Shown here: positions 55,344 to 64,000 of the stretch, in pieces | Layout of the letters: every line of letters starts with the position of its first letter | Position numbering within the stretch: position 1 is the first letter of the stretch | Assembly (NCBI RefSeq): GCF_026619415.1 | Contig: NZ_JAOVZR010000001.1 | Coordinates: forward strand, 3,270,501-3,334,500 | DNA: 64,000 nt | Reading direction: 5' to 3' | From: Hoeflea algicola | Lineage (GTDB): Bacteria > Pseudomonadota > Alphaproteobacteria > Rhizobiales > Rhizobiaceae | Notes under the pieces: model-generated | What the model saw: the letters and a program-made list of their open reading frames with translations, nothing else | The model's database searches: none | What the model was told of the DNA's origin: nothing | Program-made: the position numbers and the translations under genes

Positions 55344-56594
55344 ATGATTCGCACCCTGGTTACATCTCTCATTCTGCTTCTGGCCGCATTATTTGCGGCG
55401 ATGGCGCCGTCGCTGGCGGCAAGCAAGGCGGACGTCGAAGCGCAGTTTTCGCGATGGTTGGAAGCCGATCTGTGGCCCGATGCGCGCCGCGCCGGCGTTT
55501 CCAAGCCTGTCTTCGAGCGCGCCTTCAGCGGCCTCCAGCTTGATTGGGACCTGCCCGATCTGGCGCCGCCGGGATTTCCCAAACCCAAACAGCGCGCCCA
55601 GAGCCAGGCCGAGTTCCGCAGCCCCGGCGCCTATTTCAGCGAAAAGCGGCTGCAGGGTCTTGCCGCCTCCGGCCGCTCGTTGATGAAAAAACATGCCAGA
55701 ACCCTGGCCGGGATCGAGCAGCGCTACGGCGTCCCTGCCTCGATCATCGTTGCGATCTGGGGCCGTGAATCAGGTTTTGGCCGCGCCAAGATACCTCATT
55801 CGGCGGTTCGGGTGCTCGCCACCAAGGCCTTCATGTCGACCCGCCCGGATCTGTTCAGAACCGAGATCCTGGCGGCGCTTGTGATCCTTGAGCGGAGTGG
55901 GGTTCCGGCCTCGACGCTGAAGGGATCCTGGGCCGGCGCCATGGGGCAGCCGCAATTCCTGCCCTCAAGTTATCTCAAACATGCGGTCGATTTCGATGGC
56001 GACGGCAAGGCCGATATCTGGAACTCGGTGCCCGATTCGCTTGCCTCGATCGCCAATTACCTAGCCCAGTCGGGCTGGGTCCGGGGTCGTGACTGGGGTT
56101 TTGAAGCGGTCATTCCGCAAGGCGTGACTTGCGCGCTGGAAGGCCCAGACCGCGCCAAGCCGATCCGGGATTTCACTGATATGGGCATCATCCGCATTTC
56201 CGGACGGCCGTTCCCCGAGCATGAGCGCAAGGCGCCGGGCATGGTGTTGGTACCGGCGGGTGTTTTCGGACCGGAATTTATCGTCACGCCGAATTTCTAC
56301 GTGATCAAGGAATACAACAATTCCGATCTCTATGCCCTGTTCATTGGCAATCTCGCCGACCGCATCGCCCATGGCGTCGGCGCTTTCGTCACGCCCTGGG
56401 GCAAGTCTGGTGGCATGCTGCGCTCCGATATTGCCCGGCTGCAGCAGGCACTGGAGAAAAGCGGCTACGACGTCGGCGGCGCCGATGGCCTGCCCGGCTA
56501 CAAGACCCGCCGCTCGATTGGCGAATGGCAGGCCCGCAACGGTCAGGCGCCGGGGTGTTTCCCCACACCGGCGCTGCTGAAGTCGCTTCGCTAA
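55344..56594 (+). CDS. Lytic murein transglycosylase, MltB family, with peptidoglycan-binding domain
   Basis: A 416-residue periplasmic enzyme with a signal peptide to about residue 26 (APSLAAS). The SLT_2 catalytic domain has Glu142 in AIWGRESGFG, and further motifs GSWAGAMGQPQFLPSSYLKHAVDFDGDGK and DSLASIANYLAQSGW. The last ~60 residues form a PG_binding_1 domain (DIARLQQALEKSGYDVGGADGLPGYKTRRSIGEWQ). It cleaves glycan strands to 1,6-anhydro ends. Confidence 0.94.
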   Translation: MIRTLVTSLILLLAALFAAMAPSLAASKADVEAQFSRWLEADLWPDARRAGVSKPVFERAFSGLQLDWDLPDLAPPGFPKPKQRAQSQAEFRSPGAYFSEKRLQGLAASGRSLMKKHARTLAGIEQRYGVPASIIVAIWGRESGFGRAKIPHSAVRVLATKAFMSTRPDLFRTEILAALVILERSGVPASTLKGSWAGAMGQPQFLPSSYLKHAVDFDGDGKADIWNSVPDSLASIANYLAQSGWVRGRDWGFEAVIPQGVTCALEGPDRAKPIRDFTDMGIIRISGRPFPEHERKAPGMVLVPAGVFGPEFIVTPNFYVIKEYNNSDLYALFIGNLADRIAHGVGAFVTPWGKSGGMLRSDIARLQQALEKSGYDVGGADGLPGYKTRRSIGEWQARNGQAPGCFPTPALLKSLR

Positions 56595-56628
56595 GGGCTC
56601 TGAGGGCGGAGGGCCGAGGGTTGGCGGT

Positions 56629-57552
56629 TCAGCCTGGACGCTTGTTGGCGCCAGTCAGCTTGCCGAACTGATAGCGGAAATAGTTGGAAACCATCTTGCC
56701 GTCACCATAGAGCCTGCGGGTCAGCGCCAGACCTTTCGCAGCTTCGCTTTCGGCCAGCTCGGCGTCAGCGGTAGCGTGCCGGAAGATGATTCCGGTCGGC
56801 GCCACGATGCGCTCGGGAACAAGCCCGGCGCGGGCGGCCGCGACAATCAGATTGTGATGGTTGAAGCCCAGCAAATGGGCAAAATGCAGCGCCCCGAATC
56901 CCTTGTTGGGATGGGCTTTGCCGAGATCCGGCACTTCGATGTAGACCAGACCGTTGGGAGCAGACCATTGCGCCATCTGCTCGAGCGCGGCTACCGGATT
57001 GCTCAGATGCTCGACAACGTGAAAGCAGGTTACCAGATCGAAGCGATCCTGGTAGCTCACATCCTGCCAGCCCTTGATCGAGATCCGATCGCCATGCAGC
57101 GATTGAGCATGGCTGCCATAGGTGTCACCGGGTTCGAACCCGTGTGCATCATGGCCTAGTGCCAGCATCGCCGTGACGAACTCTCCCGAGCCACAGCCGA
57201 AATCAAGCGTGCGGGCCTTCTCCGGCATCAACCCTTCAAGTTGTCGAACCCGATTGGCGGCCTCCACATGGCGCTTTTTCAGGTGCTTTTCCTTGGGCGC
57301 GGTATCGGCAGCCTGATAGTCGAAGCGGTAGAAATCGGCGTAATAGGTCGCCAGTTCGGCGTCGGTCGGCATCGGGTTGGTGTAGAGCAGGCCGCAATGG
57401 TCGCAGGCAGCTGTCGACAGTCGCTTGAGCCGCCGGTCGATCCCGGCAACCTGGTGACTTTTGTCGTGGCCGCAGCCGGGACAGGCAACCGGGTGGCCCT
57501 CATAGGGATACCGGGTAAACGGCAGGAAAAACGACAGGAGGCTGTAGTGCAT
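56629..57552 (-). CDS. Class I SAM-dependent methyltransferase with zinc-ribbon-like N-terminus
   Basis: About 307 residues from ATG 57552 (alternative 57588). The N-terminus has two Cys pairs, CPGCG and CDHCG, 30 residues apart, suggesting a metal site as in C-methyltransferase-like proteins of cell-surface sugar loci. The SAM motif LDFGCGSGEFVTAML is followed by TCFHVVEHLSNPVAALEQM and GLVYIEVPDL. It lies next to a family 2 glycosyltransferase, so a polysaccharide or sugar substrate is plausible. The true substrate is unknown. Confidence 0.85.
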   Translation of the reverse strand: MHYSLLSFFLPFTRYPYEGHPVACPGCGHDKSHQVAGIDRRLKRLSTAACDHCGLLYTNPMPTDAELATYYADFYRFDYQAADTAPKEKHLKKRHVEAANRVRQLEGLMPEKARTLDFGCGSGEFVTAMLALGHDAHGFEPGDTYGSHAQSLHGDRISIKGWQDVSYQDRFDLVTCFHVVEHLSNPVAALEQMAQWSAPNGLVYIEVPDLGKAHPNKGFGALHFAHLLGFNHHNLIVAAARAGLVPERIVAPTGIIFRHATADAELAESEAAKGLALTRRLYGDGKMVSNYFRYQFGKLTGANKRPG

Positions 57553-57865
57553 GATTTTTGTCCGGTGGCGAACGCCGCCAGCGCTCATTTAGACGGTTCA
57601 ATACGCGACTCTGCCCGGGGAGGAAAGGTCTGGTCCTGTCTTTGCCGCCCGCGCGGCGTCTCTGCAGAACGATGACAGCCTCGCTGGCCGGGTGGCGCGC
57701 TTTATCCACAAAAGGTTGCTTGCGGCGCCAGGCGGGGGGCGGCTAAACTCGGCGCCAAGGCGTGGCCACGCCTGAATTCCGGCCAAAGTCCGGTTCATCC
57801 CGAAGACCCCGACCACGAATTGCCTGACAGTTCAAACCACCGCAGCTAGTTGCATAGGCGATTGT
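57553..57865. other. Non-coding gap between divergent methyltransferase and glycosyltransferase genes
   Basis: These 313 bases hold no credible gene. The only structure seen is a perfect 16-base palindrome AGGCGTGGCCACGCCT at 57758-57773, about 93 bases before the glycosyltransferase start, which might be an operator. No clear promoter hexamers were found. Confidence 0.5.
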
Positions 57866-58756
57866 ATGAGGCTTCCCTCCCTATCTGTCATAATTCCAAG
57901 CTATAACCGCCCGACCTCGACCCTCGCGGCCGTCAGGAGCGTCATCGAACAGGATGTCGAATGCGAGATCATTGCGGTTGATGATGCTTCCACTGGGCCG
58001 GACGAGCTTGCCAAGCTGCTTGCCGGAGAGCCGCGCGTAAGATGTGTTCGCCGCAAGACGAATGGCGGGGCCGGCGCCGCCCGCAATACCGGTCTATCGC
58101 TTGCGAGCCACGATCTGGTTACCTTTCTGGATTCGGATGACTGGATGCTGCCGGGAACGCTGGCGCCACGGTTGCGACATGCGGTTTCCGCAGGGTTTGG
58201 CGACCCCGAAGCGCGGGTCATTCATGCTTGCGGTTGGCTCGAGACCGGTGGCAAGGGCCGGGAGCGCTATCCTCGCCCTGCGGCCACCAGAGGCGATTTC
58301 TTCAGCGCTTGTTGGTTCGCGCCGGGCTCGGCGATCCTGGCGCCAGCCACGCTGTTTCGTCCACCCGACGGAGCATTTGACGAGGCCTTGCGCCGGCTTG
58401 AGGATTACGAGTTGTTTGCGCGGCTGGCGGTTGGCGGGCTTACCCTTGCCAGCCAGCCAATCAGGGGCGTGGCGATCAACACGGAAAATTCGGTCCGCAA
58501 CGACGAGGTTCTGATCGCAGCAGAGAGGATTGCAGAAAAATTTGCCGTCCTGCGCGCCAGCGGCTTGATCGGGGTTGCGGAAGTCCGGGCGGCGCGCGCC
58601 TATCTCGACTATGAACGCGCGGCGGTTTTTTCGAGGTCTGGTAAGTCAGCGCGCGCCCTGGCGGCACTCGCGCGGTCATGGCTCAACAAGCCGCGAACCA
58701 GCCGGTTTCCGGGACCGGGCTGGGACAAGTCTGCGGGTGGTGGCGTAAGCGGCTGA
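57866..58756 (+). CDS. Family 2 glycosyltransferase
   Basis: A 296-residue cytoplasmic GT-A enzyme: LSVIIPSYNRPTSTLAAVRSVIEQ, nucleotide-binding VDDAST, GGAGAARNTGLSLAS and the metal-binding DSDDW (DxD region) are clear. The C-terminal part (RRLEDYELFARLAVGG) contains the ED motif of the acceptor site. It may add sugars to a surface polysaccharide. It is a single gene facing the SMR transporter. Confidence 0.9.
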   Translation: MRLPSLSVIIPSYNRPTSTLAAVRSVIEQDVECEIIAVDDASTGPDELAKLLAGEPRVRCVRRKTNGGAGAARNTGLSLASHDLVTFLDSDDWMLPGTLAPRLRHAVSAGFGDPEARVIHACGWLETGGKGRERYPRPAATRGDFFSACWFAPGSAILAPATLFRPPDGAFDEALRRLEDYELFARLAVGGLTLASQPIRGVAINTENSVRNDEVLIAAERIAEKFAVLRASGLIGVAEVRAARAYLDYERAAVFSRSGKSARALAALARSWLNKPRTSRFPGPGWDKSAGGGVSG

Positions 58757-58778
58757 CCCCGTTCTTTCGGCCTGCCTG

Positions 58779-59108
58779 CTAATGGACGCTCGATTTGGAG
58801 AGCAGATTGAGAACCAGAACGCCTAAGACGATCAGGCCGATGCCGAGATAGCCGTACAGATCGAGTTTCTGGCCAAGTAGCACCACGCCGATAAAGGTCA
58901 CCAGCGCCACACCGGCCCCTGACCAGATCGCATAGGCGACGCCGACGGGGATGGTTTTGAGAATGATCGCCAGAAAATAGAGCGAGATCGCATATCCGAC
59001 AATCGAGACTGTGGCATAGCCCCATTTGCTGAACCCCTCCGAGGCTTTCAGCGCGGTGGTGGCGATAACCTCGCCGGTGATGGCAATACCCAGAAACAGC
59101 CACGGCAT
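58779..59108 (-). CDS. SMR family small multidrug transporter (EmrE/SugE-like)
   Basis: A 109-residue protein with four membrane helices. The conserved Glu is in [18 protein letters not shown] (residue 13), and [17 protein letters not shown] is the family signature. It works as a dual-topology dimer exporting cationic drugs or guanidinium. It starts one base after the TetR stop, so it is co-expressed with and probably controlled by that repressor. Confidence 0.93.
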   Translation of the reverse strand: MPWLFLGIAITGEVIATTALKASEGFSKWGYATVSIVGYAISLYFLAIILKTIPVGVAYAIWSGAGVALVTFIGVVLLGQKLDLYGYLGIGLIVLGVLVLNLLSKSSVH

Positions 59109-59109
59109 G

Positions 59110-59712
59110 TCAGGAAATTCCTTTGTTGGCGAAGTTCCCGGCGCCAGCCTGGGCGGTATCGAGGGCTTCGAGAAACTGCAATATTTCACGGCGAACAGAC
59201 GGCCTCGAATCAGGCCCGCCGCCAAGGTCGGACAGCCACAGCCCGTCGGCCGCCAGTCGCAGCGTCCGGGCGACAGCGGTCCGGTCGGTCAGCCGGTGCT
59301 GGTGCAGGCGGGCTTCGACCCACTGGTTCCAGCGGGCGCAGAAATGCGGATCGGAACTGAGCATAAGCATCAGCACGGCGAGCCGCTTTTCCTCGGGAAC
59401 GGTCATGTCGATGCCGGCGATCACCCCGAGATAGGCCCGGGAAAACCGGGCCTGCACGGTCTCATCTGGATTGATGAGCACATCGATCCGGCCGTCAAAC
59501 CACGCGACCACCTGCTCAAACAGGCCCGAGACCAGCGCCTCCTTGCCGGGGTAATGATGCAGCAGCCCGCCCTTGCTGACTCCGGCTCGGCGCGCAACAT
59601 TGTCCAATGTCAGTGCCGCCATGCCGTCTTCGACAATGATCTGTGCCGCACACTCGAGCAGACTTGCACGCGTCGCGTCCGGGTTGTTCTTTCGTTGCGG
59701 CTGATAGGTCAT
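59110..59712 (-). CDS. TetR family transcriptional regulator
   Basis: A 200-residue repressor. The N-terminal helix-turn-helix reads [44 protein letters not shown]; the rest is an all-helical ligand domain with a TetR_C-like [22 protein letters not shown] 59712 starts close behind an inverted repeat at 59723-59736. Its likely target is its own promoter and the SMR pump. Confidence 0.92.
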   Translation of the reverse strand: MTYQPQRKNNPDATRASLLECAAQIIVEDGMAALTLDNVARRAGVSKGGLLHHYPGKEALVSGLFEQVVAWFDGRIDVLINPDETVQARFSRAYLGVIAGIDMTVPEEKRLAVLMLMLSSDPHFCARWNQWVEARLHQHRLTDRTAVARTLRLAADGLWLSDLGGGPDSRPSVRREILQFLEALDTAQAGAGNFANKGIS

Positions 59713-59722
59713 GCAAAAACAT

Positions 59723-59760
59723 ACCGTCTGGACGGTTTTTATACAAGCGTCTAAACGGCT
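59723..59760 (-). promoter_or_regulatory. TetR operator candidate upstream of the efflux pair
   Basis: ACCGTC (59723-59728) and GACGGT (59731-59736) are exact inverted arms around two bases. A weaker related copy, GCGTCTAAACGGC, lies at about 59747-59759. Both sit within 50 bases upstream of the TetR start, where self-repression would act. Confidence 0.6.
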
Positions 59761-59813
59761 CTGGAAAACTCCTTCCAAGGAGCCAAATGCCGGGCCGCGC
59801 CTTCGACCTAACG

Positions 59814-59848
59814 TAAAAACGGCCCGTCCTGCGCGAGGATGGGCCGTT
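59814..59848 (-). terminator. Terminator after the aldehyde dehydrogenase gene
   Basis: AACGGCCC (59818-59825) pairs with GGGCCGTT (59841-59848), and the inner TCCT/AGGA extends the stem. Read on the minus strand it ends in a T-run, as expected for the gene at 59872. Confidence 0.85.
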
Positions 59849-59871
59849 GCTTTACCTGCACTGGTTAAAGC

Positions 59872-61317
59872 CTATTCGGCGGCGCTATCCCAGCCGGAAA
59901 TCGCCTTGGCTTCGAGGAATTCATCAAGCCCCCAGACGCCGCCTTCGCGCGCCCGGCCCGATGCCTTGACGCCGCCAAACGGCGCGCCGGCGCCGCGTGA
60001 CTGGCCATTCATCTCCACCATGCCGGAGCGCAGCCTGCGCGCCATGCGGTTGCGCTTGGTGCCATCCTGGCTCTGCACGTAATTGGTCAAGCCATAGGGC
60101 GTGTCATTGGCAATCTCTACAGCCTGTTCCTCGCTGTCGAACGGAATGATCGACAGCACCGGACCGAAAATCTCCTCGCGCGCGATGGTCATGTCGTTGG
60201 ACACATCGGCAAAGATTGTCGGCCGGACGAAATAGCCGCGATTGAGGCCTTCGGGCCGGCCGACGCCGCCGGCCACCAGCCGCGCGCCTTCATCGATGCC
60301 CTTCTGGATATAGCCCTGGATCTTTTCATACTGCGCCGCAGAAACTACCGGACCGATATGGTTGCCGGGCTGATGTGCGGTCGCGACCTTGGTCTTGGCC
60401 GCAACTTCGATCGCCTTTTCGATCGCCTGGTCATAGACCGAACGCTCCACCAGCATGCGGGTCGGCGCATTGCAGCTCTGGCCGGTATTGTTGAAGCAAT
60501 GGCGCACGCCGCGCGTCACGGCCTTGTCGTCGGCATCGGCGAAGATCACATTGGCGCCCTTGCCGCCCAGTTCCAGACAGACCCGTTTGAAGGTGTCGGC
60601 GGCGGCCTTGGAAATTGCAGCGCCAGCGCGCGCCGAGCCGGTAAAGCTGATCATCTCGACATCGGCATGGGTCGACAGGTCGGTGCCCACACCCAGCCCG
60701 TCGCCATTGACCATGTTGAACACGCCGGCCGGCACGCCTGCCGCATCAATGATTTCGGCAAACACGATCGACGACAGCGGTGCGATTTCGGAGGGCTTGA
60801 GCACCATGGTGCAGCCCGCCAGCAGCGCCGGAATGGCCTTCAGCGTCACCTGGTTCATCGGCCAGTTCCACGGCGTGATCAGTCCGACAACGCCAATCGC
60901 CTCCATGGCGATACGATCATTGGGCGCATGGTCGCCAAGCGGACGCAGGAATTTGAAATCCTTGAACGCGGTGATGAAATTATCGATGTGCCAGGTTCCG
61001 GCGGTGACCTGGCTTGAACGGGCCATGTCGATCGGCGCGCCCATTTCCAGGCTGATTGCCTGGGCCATGTCTTCGGCGCGTTCGACATAGATATCGCGGA
61101 TTTTCTTGACATAGCCGAGCCGAGTCTCGGGGTCGGTCTGCGACCAGCTCTCGAAGGCGGCCTTGGCCGCCGCCACTGCGGCGTTGCTGTCTTCGGTTCC
61201 GCCCAGCGAGATTGTCGCGCAGGCTTCTTCGGTTGACGGGTCGATGACTTCGAAGTCGCGTCCGGCCAGCGGGCTGACCCATGCGCCATTGATGTAGAAT
61301 TCGCGTTTGTCGATCAT
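59872..61317 (-). CDS. NAD(P)-dependent aldehyde dehydrogenase
   Basis: A 481-residue single-domain aldehyde dehydrogenase, start ATG 61317 with GGAGA upstream. The cofactor motif GLITPWNWPMNQ, FTGSARAG, the general base Glu in LELGGKGANV and the catalytic Cys in NNTGQSCNAPTR are present. It lies 212 bases downstream of the sugar permease gene on the same strand, so it may oxidise a sugar-derived aldehyde. No specific substrate can be claimed. Confidence 0.9.
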   Translation of the reverse strand: MIDKREFYINGAWVSPLAGRDFEVIDPSTEEACATISLGGTEDSNAAVAAAKAAFESWSQTDPETRLGYVKKIRDIYVERAEDMAQAISLEMGAPIDMARSSQVTAGTWHIDNFITAFKDFKFLRPLGDHAPNDRIAMEAIGVVGLITPWNWPMNQVTLKAIPALLAGCTMVLKPSEIAPLSSIVFAEIIDAAGVPAGVFNMVNGDGLGVGTDLSTHADVEMISFTGSARAGAAISKAAADTFKRVCLELGGKGANVIFADADDKAVTRGVRHCFNNTGQSCNAPTRMLVERSVYDQAIEKAIEVAAKTKVATAHQPGNHIGPVVSAAQYEKIQGYIQKGIDEGARLVAGGVGRPEGLNRGYFVRPTIFADVSNDMTIAREEIFGPVLSIIPFDSEEQAVEIANDTPYGLTNYVQSQDGTKRNRMARRLRSGMVEMNGQSRGAGAPFGGVKASGRAREGGVWGLDEFLEAKAISGWDSAAE

Positions 61318-61529
61318 AATCGGTCTCCATCCATTCGGACCGGCCCCGGGGCCCAGCCAATGTGTCTGTCCGATCTCTAGGGCTCCAAGGGCCCTGCTGG
61401 CAACCACGATTTCTACCCCGCCACGATTCTCGCGTGCGCGGAACCAAACTGCTGATGCGGGCGGCAAGACGGGTAACCGGGATCAAGCACGGCTACGGCC
61501 CACCCCGGGATCAAGCCCGGGGCAATGTC

Positions 61530-62363
61530 TCAACCCTTGCCGGATGTCGAGGCGACAGAGGCGGTGAAGTAGCGCTGGAACACGACCAGCACCAGCATCG
61601 GGATCAGCGAGATAAAGAACGCTGCGGAGAAGATCAGGCTGTAATTCACACCGTAAAGGTCGGCGAACTGGGCGATGGCGATAGCCGCCACCTTGTATTC
61701 GGGCGCCGGCGCGATGATCAGCGGCCAGAGATAGGCCTGCCACTGGAACACGAACAGGATCAGGCCGGCGCTGATGATCGCCGGGCGCGACAGCGGCAGG
61801 TAGATCCGCCAGAAAATACCGAACCAGCCCATACCGTCGATCTGCGCCGCCTCGCGAATTTCCTTGGGAATACCCATGAAGAACTGTCGGAACAGGAACA
61901 CAGCCAGCCCGTTGCCGATACCGGGCAGGATCAGGCCGGTATAGGTGTTTTGCAGGTTGGCCTTGCTGAGGATGCCGAACAGCGGCAGGGCGATCGCATC
62001 GAACGGGATCAGAAAGCTGACGACGATGACGAAGAAGATGGTCTCGCGAAAGCGGAAATTCATCACCGCCAGGGCAAACCCGGCCATCGCCGAAATGATC
62101 AGCCCGACCACCAGCGTTACCACGGTGATGTAAATCGAGTTGAGGATCGCGGTGGCGAACGGCCCCTGCCAGAGTTCGATCATGTAGATCAGGCTGGCGT
62201 CGCGCGGCCACAGCGTCCACAGGCTCAGCGGCGAGAGATATTTGAATATCTCCTCCTGCGGCCGCAGCGCGCTGACGGTGACCCACCATACCGGCAGGAA
62301 GAACAGGATCGAGACCAGCACGATGCAAGCGATGCGGAATAGACGTCCGGGTTGAATGGTCAT
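61530..62363 (-). CDS. Sugar ABC transporter permease (MalG-type)
   Basis: A 277-residue CUT1 permease with six membrane segments and the EAA loop AAQIDGMGWFGIFWRIYLPLS. Its start at 62363 overlaps the stop of the upstream permease (ATGA). It is part of the second sugar transporter in the window; the ATPase gene is not downstream, so it lies outside or is shared. Confidence 0.92.
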   Translation of the reverse strand: MTIQPGRLFRIACIVLVSILFFLPVWWVTVSALRPQEEIFKYLSPLSLWTLWPRDASLIYMIELWQGPFATAILNSIYITVVTLVVGLIISAMAGFALAVMNFRFRETIFFVIVVSFLIPFDAIALPLFGILSKANLQNTYTGLILPGIGNGLAVFLFRQFFMGIPKEIREAAQIDGMGWFGIFWRIYLPLSRPAIISAGLILFVFQWQAYLWPLIIAPAPEYKVAAIAIAQFADLYGVNYSLIFSAAFFISLIPMLVLVVFQRYFTASVASTSGKG

Positions 62364-63220
62364 GCCGCATTGTCCTCCGGAGCACGCATCAGGCGGAATT
62401 GCATCACCACGACCAGCAGCACCAGGCTGACGAGAACCACCGTTGCCGCCGATGCGCTGCTCGAATCGCCCCACACAAATCCTCGGGTATAGATGTCGTT
62501 CATGATCAGGTTGGTGCTGCCCTGCGGCCCGCCCTGGGTCAGGATCTGCACCGGCGCGAACACCAGGAAATTGGACACTGTGTTGGCGACCAGCACGAAG
62601 GTCAGCGTGCGCCGCAATTGCGGAAGCGTGATGTAACGAAACTGTTGCCAGCGATTGGCGCCGTCGATGCGGATCGCCTCGTAAAGCGATTTGGGGATGT
62701 CCTGCAACCCGGCCAGCAGAAAGGTCATCCAGTAGCCGATGCCGATCCAGCTGACGATCAGGATGATCGAGCCAAGTGCCTGATCGGGCGAGGTCAGAAA
62801 GCGCTGTTCGCCGAGCCCGAGCGCCACAAGCAGGCCGTTGACCGGGCCATCAGGACGCAAGCCGATCCCCCAGACCACGGCCGACACGCTTTGCGGAATG
62901 GCCACCGGCAGCAGGATCAGCGTGCGCCACAGGCCGATCAGCGGGATCGAGACATTGAGCAGCAGCGCCAGTGCGAGCGCGATGGCGATCTGCAGCGGAT
63001 TGACGATGATCGAATAGATCAGCGTAACAAGGATGCTCTTCTGAAACAGCGGGTCGCCGAAAATATAGGCGTAATTCTCGAGGCTCATCGTCTGTGCGCG
63101 CGGCGCATACAGCGATTCAAGCACTGCCATCGATGCCGGCCAGAGGCGCAGCAGGATCACGGCGGCCAGCGTCGGACCGAGAAACATGAACAGAATCATC
63201 ATTTTTCTGGAACGGGTCAC
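62360..63220 (-). CDS. Sugar ABC transporter permease (MalF-type)
   Basis: A 286-residue CUT1 permease. I chose the GTG at 63220 (VTRSRKMMILFMFLGPTLAAVILL) because GAGGAGAC precedes it; ATG 63253 lies upstream without such a site. The EAA loop is EAIRIDGANRWQQFRYITLPQ. It pairs with the permease at 61530. Confidence 0.9.
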   Translation of the reverse strand: MTRSRKMMILFMFLGPTLAAVILLRLWPASMAVLESLYAPRAQTMSLENYAYIFGDPLFQKSILVTLIYSIIVNPLQIAIALALALLLNVSIPLIGLWRTLILLPVAIPQSVSAVVWGIGLRPDGPVNGLLVALGLGEQRFLTSPDQALGSIILIVSWIGIGYWMTFLLAGLQDIPKSLYEAIRIDGANRWQQFRYITLPQLRRTLTFVLVANTVSNFLVFAPVQILTQGGPQGSTNLIMNDIYTRGFVWGDSSSASAATVVLVSLVLLVVVMQFRLMRAPEDNAA

Positions 63221-63299
63221 ACGCGTCTCCTCGAGATCGCCAACTTGATACAAATCGGCCCGCGCCTGATTTCTCGGGCGCGGGCCGGGACATGAGCGA

Positions 63300-64000
63300 T
63301 CAGCGCTGCCGCGGCAGCAGGCCTGTAAGGCGTGACTGGGTGTCGTCCAGCGCCTGCTTTACATCTGCTCCGTTGCGAACATCGGAAAACATGCGGTTCA
63401 TCTCGGTTTCGAAGGCGACAAAACCGACCGTGCGCGGACGGGCGACGGCTGTTTCCATACCTTCATGCGCCATGATGTCCAGCGCCGGGCCGATCTTCGG
63501 GGTCATCTCGCCGATGGCCACGCCGTATTTCTCAAAACCGCCGGCATTGACCGGAATTAGCGGGAAATTCTTGGTGGTCAGGAACGACCCTTCTGCCGTC
63601 AGCGTTACGAATTCGGCGAATTTGCGCGCCGCTTCGAGATTGTCGGCGTGGGGGTTGATGCCCAAAGCCCAGGCGCCGGTCGGGGTGACCTGTTTGCCGC
63701 CCTCGAAATAGGGGTGCGGCGCGACGCCGTAATCAAGGCCTTCGGCGGCGTTGAAAGCAGCGATTGCCCAGGGACCGGCGATGTAATAGGCGACCTTGCC
63801 ACGGGCGAACAGGTCGTCCGTCTGGCTTGGCGAGACACCGCGCGGCGCAAGGCCGTTTTCAAAGATGTCGGCATACCATTGAGCGGTTTCCACCCACTTG
63901 TCGCCGTTCATGGCCGGCTCAAGCAGATCGTCGCCAGTCAGGCCGTTGCCTGCGCCCGAGGATTCGAACAGGGCTTGCAGCTGGTAGTAGCGGTCCACCT
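63300..64000 (-). CDS. Sugar ABC transporter substrate-binding protein (5' end outside window)
   Basis: The C-terminal ~233 residues of a UgpB/MalE-like binding protein (VETAQWYADIFENGLAPRGVSPSQTDDLFARGKVAYYIAGPWAI; APHPYFEGGKQVTPTGAWALGINPHA). The N-terminus and signal peptide lie beyond the right edge. It is 79 bases upstream of the MalF-type permease and supplies its substrate. Confidence 0.9.
   Translation of the reverse strand, partial: VDRYYQLQALFESSGAGNGLTGDDLLEPAMNGDKWVETAQWYADIFENGLAPRGVSPSQTDDLFARGKVAYYIAGPWAIAAFNAAEGLDYGVAPHPYFEGGKQVTPTGAWALGINPHADNLEAARKFAEFVTLTAEGSFLTTKNFPLIPVNAGGFEKYGVAIGEMTPKIGPALDIMAHEGMETAVARPRTVGFVAFETEMNRMFSDVRNGADVKQALDDTQSRLTGLLPRQR

Overview
The window is about 64 kb of GC-rich chromosomal DNA from an alphaproteobacterium, most probably a member of the Rhizobiales close to Rhizobiaceae (a Hoeflea-, Rhizobium- or Agrobacterium-like organism). 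This rests on protein character and gene order: a DnaX without the zinc cysteines, CycM-type cytochrome c beside kdsB and pheA, a CpaA-F/TadBC pilus locus with TTAACC (CtrA-like) boxes, and a hairpin of rhizobial type in two intergenic regions. The genus cannot be fixed from sequence alone. No CRISPR array, insertion sequence, prophage, rRNA or tRNA was seen; the only RNA gene is the signal recognition particle RNA.

Layout. (1) 1-9754: a LacI regulator diverges from a sugar-utilisation operon: CUT1 ABC transporter (binding protein, two permeases, ATPase), a TIM-barrel isomerase/epimerase, a Gfo/Idh/MocA oxidoreductase, an aldo/keto reductase and a GH43 beta-xylosidase-like gene broken by a stop codon and a frameshift. 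LacI-type operators lie between the regulator and the operon. (2) 9825-10474: slyX and a hot-dog thioesterase. (3) 10666-20264: a nucleoside salvage operon with ABC ATPase and two permeases, cytidine deaminase, purine nucleoside phosphorylase, deoC, an ALDH16-type aldehyde dehydrogenase and deoA. (4) 20392-24100 (minus): a retropepsin-like protease, upp, add and deoB, which complete nucleoside breakdown and base salvage. (5) 24233-37651: an orphan PhnD-type binding protein, then the tad/cpa type IVc pilus locus.

(6) 37798-40586: an M17 aminopeptidase, a MarR regulator and a frameshifted NlpC/P60 cell-wall hydrolase. (7) 40631-47507 (minus): a yejABEF oligopeptide ABC transporter with a GhrA-like reductase at its 3' end; yejA carries a frameshift. 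(8) 47659-56594: housekeeping genes: membrane cytochrome c, kdsB, pheA, HIT protein, nudC, SRP RNA, dnaX-ybaB-recR, RidA and a lytic transglycosylase. (9) 56629-64000: a methyltransferase, a family 2 glycosyltransferase, a TetR/SMR efflux pair, an aldehyde dehydrogenase and part of a second CUT1 sugar transporter running off the right edge.

How the parts work together: regions 3 and 4 take up nucleosides, cleave them to bases and (deoxy)ribose-1-phosphate, isomerise this with DeoB, split deoxyribose-5-phosphate with DeoC, and probably oxidise the acetaldehyde with the ALDH16 enzyme. Region 5 builds a Flp pilus whose promoters all carry TTAACC boxes. Three otherwise recognisable genes are broken, two of them at single-base losses in short homopolymer runs. 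These could be sequencing errors, real decay or switchable tracts, and deserve checking before anything is concluded about function. I did not find a convincing wholly new system; the most notable items are the ALDH16 enzyme in the deo operon, the CtrA-like boxes across the pilus locus, and the shared intergenic hairpin element.
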